64,000 nucleotides of DNA. It comes from Acidobacteriota bacterium. GTDB lineage: Bacteria > Acidobacteriota > Holophagae > Holophagales > Holophagaceae. Position 1 is the stretch's first letter. Every line of letters starts with the position of its first letter. The stretch is taken from positions 1 through 64,000 of the forward strand of contig JAJYRN010000008.1 of NCBI GenBank assembly GCA_021794095.1, given 5' to 3'. Made by a program: the position numbers and the translations under genes. A model generated the notes under the pieces. That model worked only from the letters and a program-made list of their open reading frames with translations, had not been told where the DNA came from and ran no database searches. Positions 43,898 through 52,403 of this stretch are shown here, piece after piece.

Positions 43898-43990
43898 ACG
43901 TGGGGGGACCGCCTGCTCACCTACGGCTCGCGATGTCCCCCCTCGCGCACCCCCACGTGGTGTCCCGGCCGAGCCGGGACACCACGTCTG
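43898..43990 (+). repeat. Two-hairpin intergenic element, canonical copy
   Basis: Hairpin I: GGGGGGACCGCC...GATGTCCCCCC. Linker: CTCGCGCACCCCC. Hairpin II: ACGTGGTGTCCCGGC pairs with GCCGGGACACCACGT around CGA, a 15-bp perfect stem. It begins 6 bp after the Nudix stop. The copies at 20207, 28218 and 60532 align with it, so this is a family specific to intergenic sites. Confidence 0.85.
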
Positions 43991-44129
43991 ACCAGGGAAT
44001 CCAGGCACCGGCCCCGCGCCGGATGGAGTCCCGGGCGATTGACATGCCACCGGCCCAGCCTCACATTCTGGCCGGCTTCAGGATCGGGACGGCCAAGGGC
44101 AGGCGCTAGGCCGCCCGAAGGGGGTGGGC

Positions 44130-44450
44130 ATGATCATCACCATCCGGAAGATGGCCGGCCCCACGGGGGCTGACGAGATGCTGGGCCAGGTGGATGCGGC
44201 CCGGCTGGAGGCCGGTGTCCGGCACCTCCTTGCGATCCAGCTGGAAACCCTGGCGGACCTCACGAGCAGCCATGAGCCTTCGGAAGCAGAGGGCGTCCGC
44301 TACGAAGTGGAAGCCCAGGGGCCCGGGCCTGGGTCGAATACCCTCATCGTGGAGGCGCCTGGGGATCCGGAACATCCCGTCGTCAGGGCCCTGGCGGACC
44401 TGATGCAGACCCTCGGCCTCCCGCCGCCGGTACTGGCCGCGGTGCCCTGA
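44130..44450 (+). CDS. Small conserved-looking protein of unknown function
   Basis: A 106-residue soluble protein, with no signal peptide or cysteines. The alternation MIITIRKMAGPTG..., then RYEVEAQGPG, then PEHPVVRALADLMQTL recalls protealysin-inhibitor (emfourin)-like proteins, but only loosely. An AAGGGG site lies upstream of the ATG; GTG 44124 is an alternative. It is convergent with the small Cys-containing protein at 44464, with 13 bp between. Confidence 0.55.
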   Translation: MIITIRKMAGPTGADEMLGQVDAARLEAGVRHLLAIQLETLADLTSSHEPSEAEGVRYEVEAQGPGPGSNTLIVEAPGDPEHPVVRALADLMQTLGLPPPVLAAVP

Positions 44451-44463
44451 CGAGGGCTGTCCC

Positions 44464-44700
44464 CTACTTTTTGGCGTTCCTGGGTGTGCCGTCCTTCTCG
44501 AGGTACTTCTCGGGATGCTTCTGAAGGCTTTCGCCACATGCCTGGCCGCACACGCGGTACGCCCGCCCGCGCACCACGACCGTTGGGGCCTTGGCCGGAA
44601 CGGCCATCCCGCAGACCGGATCCTTGAGGTTGGTGGCGGGCTTGGTCTTGGCCGGGGCGGGCGCGGCCAGCACTGCCAAAGCAAGAAAGGGAGCGAGCAT
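44464..44700 (-). CDS. Small periplasmic YHS/TRASH-like metal-binding protein
   Basis: A 78-residue exported protein: signal peptide (MLAPFLALAVLAAPAPA), then DPVCGMAV, GRAYRVCGQAC and KHPEKYLEKDGTP. The DPVCGM and paired C..C resemble the YHS/TRASH domains that bind heavy metals. Related proteins lie at 48197 and 48736, all within the copper island. AGGAGG precedes the ATG. Probable periplasmic metal binding; the metal is not known. Confidence 0.8.
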   Translation of the reverse strand: MLAPFLALAVLAAPAPAKTKPATNLKDPVCGMAVPAKAPTVVVRGRAYRVCGQACGESLQKHPEKYLEKDGTPRNAKK

Positions 44701-44747
44701 GGTGCCTCCTGGTCAGCATTTAGTAGAACCGAGGGGTTCCCATCTCA

Positions 44748-44778
44748 TTGAAGGGCACTTCAACTTCAGAACTATTAT
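44748..44778 (+). promoter_or_regulatory. Candidate promoter with 19-bp spacer before the cytochrome c gene
   Basis: TTGAAG and TATTAT are separated by 19 bp, the long spacing used by MerR-family regulators. The spacer begins inside the inverted repeat TTGAAG-GGCA-CTTCAA. A second inverted pair, GAACC-GAGG-GGTTC, lies at 44726. The region is divergent between a metal-binding protein gene and a cytochrome gene. Regulator unknown. Confidence 0.35.
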
Positions 44779-44826
44779 TATTGAATCTCATTCGAATAAA
44801 CACTACATTGGTTCAGGGAGGCCACG

Positions 44827-45393
44827 ATGCGAAACAGGTCGGCCATAGTTGGCATCACAGTCGTCGCTGTCTTCGGCATCATGGCCCTGGCAGGAGTGAC
44901 CTTCATCTACTTGGGTGGCTTCAACGTAGCTGCCGATGTACCGCATTCGAGGCCGGTGCTGGCCATCATGAACCTGACTCGCGAGCGGTCCGTCTCCGTG
45001 CGTTCCCGCGCCATTCCCGTTCCAGATCTCAACGATCCTCAACTCGTGCTCAAGGGTGCGGGCCAGTACGCTGCGATGTGCACGAACTGTCACCTGGCAC
45101 CCGGAATGGGTGACTCGGAAATCCGGCCGGGGCTATACCCGCGTCCACAGAACCTTGCTCGCACCCGGTTGGACCCAAGAGAGGCTTTCTGGATCATTAA
45201 ACACGGCCTGAAAATGACCGGAATGCCCGCGTGGGGATCCAGTCATGATGACCCGACCATATGGAGCATGGTGGCGTTCCTCCAGAGGTTGCCGGACATG
45301 ACCCCCGCGCAGTACCGCGCCATCGTCGCCAAGGCGCCACCTGATGACGACATGCCTTCGGCCACTGAGCCGAGCCATGCGCATCTCCCGTGA
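44827..45393 (+). CDS. Membrane-anchored mono-heme cytochrome c
   Basis: A 188-residue protein: N-terminal membrane anchor (about 8-30), then a periplasmic class I cytochrome domain with CTNCH (Cys85-His89) and a probable distal Met in KMTGMPAWG. It carries electrons in the periplasm. GGGAGG precedes the ATG. It is divergent from the small metal-binding protein gene at 44464. Placed inside a metal island, it may take part in metal-linked or respiratory electron flow. Confidence 0.88.
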   Translation: MRNRSAIVGITVVAVFGIMALAGVTFIYLGGFNVAADVPHSRPVLAIMNLTRERSVSVRSRAIPVPDLNDPQLVLKGAGQYAAMCTNCHLAPGMGDSEIRPGLYPRPQNLARTRLDPREAFWIIKHGLKMTGMPAWGSSHDDPTIWSMVAFLQRLPDMTPAQYRAIVAKAPPDDDMPSATEPSHAHLP

Positions 45394-45485
45394 CCGACTC
45401 GGTTCTTCTTGCGCCATGACCACACCGAGGCTCAGTCGACGACGCGGAGAACACCTCGGGGGACGAGGAGATACCCAGGGCAGAC

Positions 45486-46079
45486 TCAAATCCGGCCGAT
45501 GATCACATAGGCTGGTGGGAGATTCCACCAGACCGGGCCCACCACATGAACCCTGCGAAAGTGCTCGCGAAAGACTGGAAGTAGGCGCAGACCGTACTGG
45601 AAGGCGACGAATCGCCCTGCCGGGGTGAGGCTTGCCTGCACCGAATCCAGGATGCTGGCCCGGGTTGTGGAAGAGAATGCCTGGAACGGGAGACCGGATA
45701 CAACAGCATCAACATGATCCCACCCTGTGGCCTGGAGCCAAACCGAAAGATCCTTGGCATCACCGGTGCGGATGTCTAGGCGGGGATCCTTCATGCGGCC
45801 CCCGAGCCGCTGGGCGAAGCCGGCATCAAGCTCCAGAGCCAACAGCCGGCCATCCAGTGGGAGACGGGCAAGCAGGTGCCGGGTGATGCTCCCAGATCCG
45901 GGCCCGAGTTCAACCACCCTCACCCCGGAGGCCATACACGCCATGGTCTTTCCCAGAGATGCGGTACTGGGAAGCAGCGCGCCCATCTTTCTAGGATTTG
46001 CAATGGCTTTCCCCGTGAACAAGACCGGAGCGGCCCATCGAGATCTGATTACCCCAGGCATTTCCATGTCATCCATCAT
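45486..46079 (-). CDS. SAM-dependent methyltransferase, phospholipid N-methyltransferase-like
   Basis: A 197-residue class I methyltransferase. It begins with FTGKAIANPRKMGALLPSTASL and has the SAM motif VVELGPGSGSITRHLL, then GDAKDL and VVSGLPF. This pattern occurs in PmtA-type phosphatidylethanolamine N-methyltransferases and rRNA dimethylase relatives. A small-molecule or lipid substrate is likely. Two ATG codons (46079 and 46076) are possible starts. It is downstream of the histidine kinase at 46224 on the same strand, with a 144-bp gap. Confidence 0.8.
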   Translation of the reverse strand: MMDDMEMPGVIRSRWAAPVLFTGKAIANPRKMGALLPSTASLGKTMACMASGVRVVELGPGSGSITRHLLARLPLDGRLLALELDAGFAQRLGGRMKDPRLDIRTGDAKDLSVWLQATGWDHVDAVVSGLPFQAFSSTTRASILDSVQASLTPAGRFVAFQYGLRLLPVFREHFRRVHVVGPVWWNLPPAYVIIGRI

Positions 46080-46223
46080 TCACTCCAGCCTCTCGGTATT
46101 GAGCGGGTTGTCTGCATCTGACACATCCGGCCACGACAACAAGGCCGGCCTTGCCGAGACGCGAAGGCATCCTGAACCACACTGGAGCACAGGTGCACGC
46201 GGTTGCTCTCCATCAGAAAATCG

Positions 46224-47903
46224 TCAGGCCCCTTGGATGGGGAAGCGGAGCGTGAATTGGGTCTGTCCCGAAGATCCTTTGGCCACCGTGATGGCTCCCC
46301 CCATGCGATGGAGAATGGAAGGAATGCTGGAAAGGTCCGGGCCACCAGGCCGTGAGCTGGCGACATAGGGCGCGGAAAAGACAGCCTGCAAATCTGCATC
46401 CAAAACCGAAGGCCCCGAATCGCAAATCTCGACAAGGCAGGCTCCCCTGTCCAACCGTGATTCGAGACGCAGTAGGCCCCCGGATCCAGCGGCGATCGCA
46501 CCCCGCTGTAGAAGCGTCCTGAAGGCGAAGCCCACATCCGAGCGATTTCCCCGTACCACGAAAGTGCCTTCGGGAACGATGGCATCGAATTGCAAGCCGG
46601 GAGGCACCTCCAACGAAGAGATGGCTTCCCACAGACAGGCATGAAGCTCAAATAGCTCCGGTTGGGCGTTATGTTCAGTTTCAAGAGTCACGCGCATAAG
46701 TTGGGCGACGAGGTCTGCGGCAGCCCGGCCGTTCCGATCGAGCAGCCCAATCAAGTCATTGACCTTCTCAGGAGGCTTACCCCCGGCTTGCAGCAGGTCC
46801 GAAGCCAGGAGGATCGGGTGGATGAGGCGCTCCAGATCGTGGATAGAACCGCTGATGCGGGCACCCAGCTCAGCCTGTTGGGATCGTTCCTGGATACGCC
46901 GCTCCGCCTCTAGCCTGCGGGAGACATCCTCCACAGCAGCGACTCGGAAGGAGAGTCCAGAGAATACCGCCCGTGCCGCGCAGGCTTCAAAGGCCGCAAA
47001 ATGCCCGTCAGGGCGGTGAATATTGAAAGACACCAGATGGCCAGGCTCGACCTCTTCAAGCAAAGCCAGGACCGGCGCTGGGAGGATGGCCGATATGGGC
47101 GCATCCATCAGGGCCATTGAGGAACGGCCAAGCAACTCGCCCATGCGCGGGTTCGCATGGTGGACTCTCCCCACGGCATCCCACACCAGAACTCCAATGG
47201 GTGCGACATCGAGGAGGGTGCGGGCCAGCTCAGTGGCATCCTCGGCTCGATCTCTCAGGCGGCCGACATGAAATCCAAGCAGGATGAAAGCGATGCCAAC
47301 AAGCAAGGACGAGCATGCGAAGAACACCAATTCCCGGTTGTGGCGTTCCATCTGGTTGATGGATGCCTCCAGGAAGCGCTGGTGGTAACTTTCGAGATCA
47401 TGGTACGCATCCGTGACCACCAGATACTGACGCGCCAGCTGGGCCAGTTCTGAGGACAGTGCGGCCCGTGCAGCCTGGCCGTGGTACCCGTCTTTGGCCT
47501 CTCCAAGGGCCCGTGTGGCAGCAACCACGCGTCCCATCTGAGCCAGATAAGCCACCATGACACGGTCGAGGGCATCCAGGCGCGGATCATCCTCATGATG
47601 CGTCTTGTCGGCCAGATGCCCACGGGCACGCCAATAGGCATCGAGAGCCTCCTGCACTGAAGCCTGCTCCAGCGCGAAAGAGCCCCCGTAATGCATGGCG
47701 TAACCTTCAACCTGGAGACGTGCCAAGGTCTCCTGGAAGTGGTCAAGACCGGCCACCCAGGATTCACAATGGGCCACGGCCGCATGGGCCTGTCGGGCCT
47801 GCGGCACGAGGCGGAGCGTCCATAGCCCCAGGGCTGCCAAGGGAATTCCCCCCAGCAGCCTGAGCCACCCACGGTGAGCCCTCGCAGGCCGGAATAAGTC
47901 CAT
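46224..47903 (-). CDS. Membrane histidine-kinase-like protein, degenerate catalytic domain
   Basis: A 559-residue protein: two membrane segments (about 15-35 and 190-212) flanking a periplasmic helical sensor region, a PAS domain (about 225-350), a DHp-like helix with SIHDLERLIHPI carrying a His, and a C-terminal HATPase-like region. The ATPase domain keeps EICDSGP and PFP-like strands but no clear N-box or GLGL motif. It may be a weak kinase, a phosphatase or a scaffold. The start at 47903 has TGGAG upstream. Upstream lies a 293-bp gap. Confidence 0.7.
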   Translation of the reverse strand: MDLFRPARAHRGWLRLLGGIPLAALGLWTLRLVPQARQAHAAVAHCESWVAGLDHFQETLARLQVEGYAMHYGGSFALEQASVQEALDAYWRARGHLADKTHHEDDPRLDALDRVMVAYLAQMGRVVAATRALGEAKDGYHGQAARAALSSELAQLARQYLVVTDAYHDLESYHQRFLEASINQMERHNRELVFFACSSLLVGIAFILLGFHVGRLRDRAEDATELARTLLDVAPIGVLVWDAVGRVHHANPRMGELLGRSSMALMDAPISAILPAPVLALLEEVEPGHLVSFNIHRPDGHFAAFEACAARAVFSGLSFRVAAVEDVSRRLEAERRIQERSQQAELGARISGSIHDLERLIHPILLASDLLQAGGKPPEKVNDLIGLLDRNGRAAADLVAQLMRVTLETEHNAQPELFELHACLWEAISSLEVPPGLQFDAIVPEGTFVVRGNRSDVGFAFRTLLQRGAIAAGSGGLLRLESRLDRGACLVEICDSGPSVLDADLQAVFSAPYVASSRPGGPDLSSIPSILHRMGGAITVAKGSSGQTQFTLRFPIQGA

Positions 47904-48196
47904 GATCAGGGCTCCAAAAAAGGACAGCGGGCGGAACCGGCACCCAGCGTACCGGCCTGGTTCGAAGGCGGCCTATTCGACGCCGGAGGCCCATTCAAAC
48001 GGCCCTCCGCGGGGCGCCAGCGGGGATAATCTCCCGCCAGCGCGATCTCCGAGGAACGGCCGAGTTATTCGTCAAATCCCGCGCGGGAGCCCAGACTCAC
48101 GGGATTCACCGCGATTCGGGCGCACCGAACCGGAACATCGGATGTCCGGACCGCAATGGTGGGCGTTGGTGAGCTCCGGGGGTCAGGCCCCGTTCG
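47904..48196. other. Non-coding gap with a perfect palindrome
   Basis: No gene is supported here. It holds TCCCGCGCGGGA, a 12-bp perfect palindrome, at 48077-48088. It probably contains the promoter of the kinase gene at 47903 and the 3' region of the metal-binding protein at 48197. Nothing else stands out. Confidence 0.5.
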
Positions 48197-48475
48197 TCAG
48201 GGGCGCATTCCAGGCATGGAAGCCATGGAACCCTTCTGGATGGGCTTGGCGGCATTTTTGGGAGTCCCATCCTTTTTGAGGTAGGCGGCAGGATGCTTCT
48301 CGAGTTTTCCAGCGCAGTCGGAACAGCAGACCCGATAGGCGTGGCCATGGACGGTCACGACTTGGCTCTGGCCCGTGACGGGCCGTCCCAGGACGGGGCA
48401 CTTGGTGTTTTGAGCGGATGCCGGGTGCCCATGCGGGGCAGCCATCATGGCCAGGGTGAACAACGTTGCGAACAT
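48197..48475 (-). CDS. Small periplasmic YHS/TRASH-like metal-binding protein
   Basis: A 92-residue exported protein: signal peptide followed by a His-containing stretch (AAPHGHPASAQ), CPVLGRPV, GHAYRVCCSDC and KHPAAYLKKDGTP, then a Met-rich tail (MASMPGMRP). It is closely related to the protein at 44464 (GRAYRVC..C, KHP..YL.KDGTP). Cys and Met residues suit soft-metal binding such as Cu(I) or Ag(I). It precedes no gene closely on its strand; upstream lie the other two small island proteins. Confidence 0.8.
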   Translation of the reverse strand: MFATLFTLAMMAAPHGHPASAQNTKCPVLGRPVTGQSQVVTVHGHAYRVCCSDCAGKLEKHPAAYLKKDGTPKNAAKPIQKGSMASMPGMRP

Positions 48476-48520
48476 GATTTCTCCAATCGAGAAGTGGGTT
48501 GGGAATTTGGATGGAGCGGC

Positions 48521-48739
48521 TCAGAACGGGCCGTCCATCCCCTCGCCGGAAAGGCTCCGGCCTTTCTTGCTTGAATCGGAATCCCCTTGGGCTACCGGCG
48601 AAGGCCCCTGCGGGACGCTGGGCGCGCAGTGCTGCTGAGGCTTAGGTGGAGGGGCGGCCGGCCCATGATGGTGATGCCAGCCATGGAAAACGAACATCAT
48701 CAGCGCCATGAAAAGGATGGCTGCGGCGGTCCCCATCAT
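48521..48739 (-). CDS. Small His-rich membrane protein
   Basis: A 72-residue protein with one N-terminal membrane segment (MGTAAAILFMALMMFVFHGW), a HHHH cluster and a polar, Pro-rich tail. GGAAAGGAG lies 5 nt before the ATG, which overlaps the stop of the upstream metal-binding protein gene (ATGA). The His cluster suggests metal binding at the membrane. I do not recognise a family. Confidence 0.7.
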   Translation of the reverse strand: MMGTAAAILFMALMMFVFHGWHHHHGPAAPPPKPQQHCAPSVPQGPSPVAQGDSDSSKKGRSLSGEGMDGPF

Positions 48740-49044
48740 GGGCGCTCCTTTCCATGAGTCATGTGGCCCTTGCATGAGGCCCCCATACCCGGGGCCTTGG
48801 CCCCCTTCGATTTGAGCAGCAGCAGGGGAACGCCTCGGGCATCCAGGTAGCGCTCTGGGTTCTTGTCGAGGGCTTCCGCGTGGGTGGAGTGGCACACCCA
48901 GTAGCGATGGCCTCGGACGGTCAGGAAAATGCCCGTCCCCGGTTTGTAGGCCGCACCCGAAACGGGGCAGACCGGGAATTCTGGAGGGGCCTCTGCGGGC
49001 AGTATCGCGGTGGCAACCGGCAGAGAAAGCATCAAGGGAAACAT
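48736..49044 (-). CDS. Third small YHS/TRASH-like exported protein
   Basis: A 102-residue exported protein with signal peptide, then FPVCPVSGAAY, VRGHRYWVCHSTH, KNPERYLDARGVP and a tail with CKGHMTHGK. It matches the two other island proteins in the order CPV.G, GH.Y.VC, (K)(H/N)P..YL, although the second Cys of the pair is replaced by His. GGAG precedes the ATG. It lies 35 bp downstream of the cusA stop, so it is probably the tail of the cus operon. Confidence 0.8.
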   Translation of the reverse strand: MFPLMLSLPVATAILPAEAPPEFPVCPVSGAAYKPGTGIFLTVRGHRYWVCHSTHAEALDKNPERYLDARGVPLLLLKSKGAKAPGMGASCKGHMTHGKERP

Positions 49045-49079
49045 GAGATCTCCTTTGGATGGAGGCGGTCCGCCTCGGG

Positions 49080-52000
49080 TCAGGCCGGCTCGGCGCCGGT
49101 GGGATCAAATGTCACGGGGCCTTCCACCACTTCCTTGCGTTTCCACAGGTAGTAGATGGCGGGATAGACGAGCAGTTCGAGGATGAAGCTGGTGGCGAGA
49201 CCGCCCACCATCGGCGCGGCGACGCGCTTCATCAAATCCGCGCCGGTACCAACGCTCCACATGATGGGGAGGAGCCCCATGAAGGCTGCGCAGACGGTCA
49301 TGGCCTTGGGACGCACGCGCTTCACAGCGCCGTGGATGATGGCTTCCACCAGATCGCCCCGGGTGTTCAGGCGCCCCTCCTGCTTGGCTTCCTCATGGCT
49401 GAGATCCAGGAAGAGCAGCATGAACACGCCGGTCTCGGCATCCAGGCCCATGAGGGCGATGAGCCCCACCCACACGGCGATGCTCATGTTGTAGTGCAGC
49501 ATCCAGAGCAGCCAGAAGGCGCCGATGGCCGAGAAGGGCACCGCGAGCATCACGATGCCGGCCTTGAAGGCGGACCTGGTGTTGGCGTAGAGCAGCCCGA
49601 AGATCAACACCAGCGTGATGGGCAGCACCAGCTTGAGGCGCTCCTTCACGCGGAGCATGTTCTCGTACTGCCCGCTCCAGGCGAGGCTGTAGCCCTCGGG
49701 CAGCTTCAGGCCCTGGTCAATGGCGGCCTTGGCCCGCTCGACATAGGTGCCGACGTCCACTTTGGAGGTGTCGAAGTCCACCAGCACGTAGCCACTCATC
49801 TGGCCGTTCTCATCGCGAATCATGGCGGGGCCCTGGGTCCATTTCACGTCCGCGATTTCCGAGATGGGGATGGTGGCGCCCGTGGGGAGGGGCACCAGCA
49901 CGCGGTCCAGCGCTCCGGGTGATTCGCGGAAATCCCTGGCATAGCGCACGTTCACGGGATAGCGGGCGCGACCGTCAATCACGGTGGACTGGTTCTGGCC
50001 GCCCACGGCGGTCATCACCATCTGGTTGGCGTCCGCCACGCTCAGCCCGTAGCGCGCCAGGGCGGTACGCTTCAGATCGAAGTCCACGAAATAGCCCTGG
50101 GCCACCTTCTCCGCAAAGGCGCTGCGGGTATCCGGCACCTTCTCGAGGATGCTGGCGGCCTGTTCGGCAATGGCCTGGATCACGGTGAGGTCGGGACCGT
50201 TGATCTTCAGGCCCACCGGGGTGCGGATGCCCGTGCTGAGCATGTCCAGCCGGGCCTTGATGGGCATGGTCCAGGCGTTGGAGACCGCCGGAAGCCGGAC
50301 GACCCGATCGAGGTCGTTGACGATGTCCGACTCGGTGATCCGGTCGCGCCAGATGGGGCGCAGGATGCCCTGGAGCCAGTCCGGGGCCCAGCTGGAGTAC
50401 CAGCGCGGCCGCTTCCGCCATTCCGATTCGGGCTTCAGCTCGATGACCGTTTCCATCATGGAGAAGGGCGCGGGATCCAGGGCTGTATCCGCCCGGCCCG
50501 CTTTCCCGAAGACCCGCGCCACCTCCGGCACCGTGCGGATGAGCCGGTCCTGGATCTGGAGGAGGCGCTGGGCCTCGGTCTCCGAGATGCCCGGGTCAGT
50601 GGTGGGCATGTAGAGGATCGTCCCCTCGTCGAGCGGGGGCATGAACTCGCTGCCCAGGTGCATGAACACCGGGACGGTGGCCAGCACCATGAGCGCCGCC
50701 ACGGCGATGGTGGCCTTGGCGTGGCGGAGCACGAACCGGCAGGGCGGCTCGTAGATCCGGTGGAGGAACACGCTGATGGGATGCTTGTGCTCCGGGTAGT
50801 AGGTGCCGACCGCCGCGTGGGTGGCCAGCTTCGCGAGCCACTTCGGCCGGAAGTGGAAGGGTTCGATGCGCGCGAAGAGCATGCGCATGGCGGGATCGAG
50901 GGTCAGGGCCAGGATGGCGGCGATGGCCATGGCCAGGTTCTTGGAGTAGGCGAGGGGCTTGAAGAGGCGCCCCTCCTGATCCACCAGGGTGAAGATGGGC
51001 ATGAAGCTCACCGCCACCACCAGCAGGCTGAAGAAGACGCTGGGGCCCACTTCCATGAGGGCCCCGAGGCGCACCTCATGGAAATCGCCGGGTTTCCCGG
51101 CCGCGATCCACCGCTCGATCTTCTTGTAGGCGTTCTCGACTTCCACGATGGCGCCATCCACCAGCACGCCGATGGAGATGGCGATGCCCGAGAGGGACAT
51201 GAGGTTGGCGTTCTGCCCGATGCCCAGCAGGGGAATGAAGGCCAGGGCCACGGCAAAGGGGATGGTCACGATGGGCACCAGGGCCGAGGGCACGTGCCAC
51301 AGGAAGATCAGGATGACGAGGGAGACGACGATCATCTCCTCGATGAGCTTGTCCTTGACCGTCGAGATGGCGCGATTGATGAGGGTGCTCCGATCGTAGA
51401 CCGGCACGATCTCCACACCGGCCGGGAGCCCCTTCTTCAGCTCCGCGAGGCGGGCCTTGACGCGGTTGATGACATTCAGGGCGTTCTCTCCCTGGCGCAT
51501 CACCACCGTGCCCACCACGGCGTCGCCCTGCCCGTCCAGATCCGTCAGGCCACGCCGGATGTCCGGCCCCAGGGACACGGTGGCCACATCGCCGATCCGC
51601 ACGGGCGTTCCGTCCGGGGCCTTCAGCACAGCCTCTGCGATGTCCTGGGGGGTGTGGACATAGCCGCGCCCGCGCACCATGTTCTCGTGACCGGCGTATT
51701 CGATGAGCCGCCCGCCCACTTCCTGGTTGGAATCCTTCACCGCCTGGATGACGGCGCTGATCGGGATCTTGTAGGCGGCCAGCTTGTTCGGATCCACGCT
51801 GACCTGGAACTGCCGGACCTGCCCTCCCACGGTGGCCACTTCAGCCACCCCCGGCACGCTCTGGAGGGCGTAGCGCAGGTACCAGTCCTGGTAGCTCCGG
51901 AGCTGGTCCTGGCTGTGCTTGCCGCTGCGGTCCACCAGCGCGTACTGGTACACCCAGCCCACGGAAGTGGCATCCGGCCCGATCTCCGTCTTCACGCCCG

Positions 52001-52403
52001 GAGGCAGGCTGCTGGTGATCTTGCTGAGGTACTCCAACACCCGGCTCCGGGCCCAGTAGATGTCCGTGCCGTCCTTGAAGATCACGTAGACGTAGCTGTA
52101 GCCGTAGTCCGACTGGGCGCGGATGGCCTTCACATCCGGCGCACCGAGCAGCGCGGTGACGATGGGGTACGTCACCTGGTCCTCGATGACGTTGGGGGCC
52201 TGGTCCCAGCGGGAATAGACGATCACCTGGGTGTCGCTCAGATCCGGGATGGCATCCAGGGGGATGCGCTTCATGCTCCAGACGGCGAGCACCAGGAGCA
52301 GCGCCGCGGAAGCAAGCACCAGCCAGCGGTTGTGGGCCGAGAAGCGGATCACCTTCTGGAGGAAGGTCGGCTTGTCGGGGTCGTAGGTGGACTGCCCGCT
52401 CAT
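49080..52403 (-). CDS. cusA: CusA-type heavy-metal RND pump
   Basis: A 1107-residue inner-membrane RND transporter of the HME family, exporting metal ions across the envelope by proton antiport. Twelve membrane segments with two large periplasmic loops are evident. The motif GIAISIGVLVDGAIVEVENAYK matches CusA. The three methionines that bind Cu(I)/Ag(I) in CusA have equivalents in HLGSEFMPPLDEG, FSMMETVIELK and DMLSTGIRTPVG. This argues for copper or silver over zinc, cobalt or cadmium. Start overlaps the cusB stop by 4 nt. Confidence 0.93.
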   Translation of the reverse strand: MSGQSTYDPDKPTFLQKVIRFSAHNRWLVLASAALLLVLAVWSMKRIPLDAIPDLSDTQVIVYSRWDQAPNVIEDQVTYPIVTALLGAPDVKAIRAQSDYGYSYVYVIFKDGTDIYWARSRVLEYLSKITSSLPPGVKTEIGPDATSVGWVYQYALVDRSGKHSQDQLRSYQDWYLRYALQSVPGVAEVATVGGQVRQFQVSVDPNKLAAYKIPISAVIQAVKDSNQEVGGRLIEYAGHENMVRGRGYVHTPQDIAEAVLKAPDGTPVRIGDVATVSLGPDIRRGLTDLDGQGDAVVGTVVMRQGENALNVINRVKARLAELKKGLPAGVEIVPVYDRSTLINRAISTVKDKLIEEMIVVSLVILIFLWHVPSALVPIVTIPFAVALAFIPLLGIGQNANLMSLSGIAISIGVLVDGAIVEVENAYKKIERWIAAGKPGDFHEVRLGALMEVGPSVFFSLLVVAVSFMPIFTLVDQEGRLFKPLAYSKNLAMAIAAILALTLDPAMRMLFARIEPFHFRPKWLAKLATHAAVGTYYPEHKHPISVFLHRIYEPPCRFVLRHAKATIAVAALMVLATVPVFMHLGSEFMPPLDEGTILYMPTTDPGISETEAQRLLQIQDRLIRTVPEVARVFGKAGRADTALDPAPFSMMETVIELKPESEWRKRPRWYSSWAPDWLQGILRPIWRDRITESDIVNDLDRVVRLPAVSNAWTMPIKARLDMLSTGIRTPVGLKINGPDLTVIQAIAEQAASILEKVPDTRSAFAEKVAQGYFVDFDLKRTALARYGLSVADANQMVMTAVGGQNQSTVIDGRARYPVNVRYARDFRESPGALDRVLVPLPTGATIPISEIADVKWTQGPAMIRDENGQMSGYVLVDFDTSKVDVGTYVERAKAAIDQGLKLPEGYSLAWSGQYENMLRVKERLKLVLPITLVLIFGLLYANTRSAFKAGIVMLAVPFSAIGAFWLLWMLHYNMSIAVWVGLIALMGLDAETGVFMLLFLDLSHEEAKQEGRLNTRGDLVEAIIHGAVKRVRPKAMTVCAAFMGLLPIMWSVGTGADLMKRVAAPMVGGLATSFILELLVYPAIYYLWKRKEVVEGPVTFDPTGAEPA

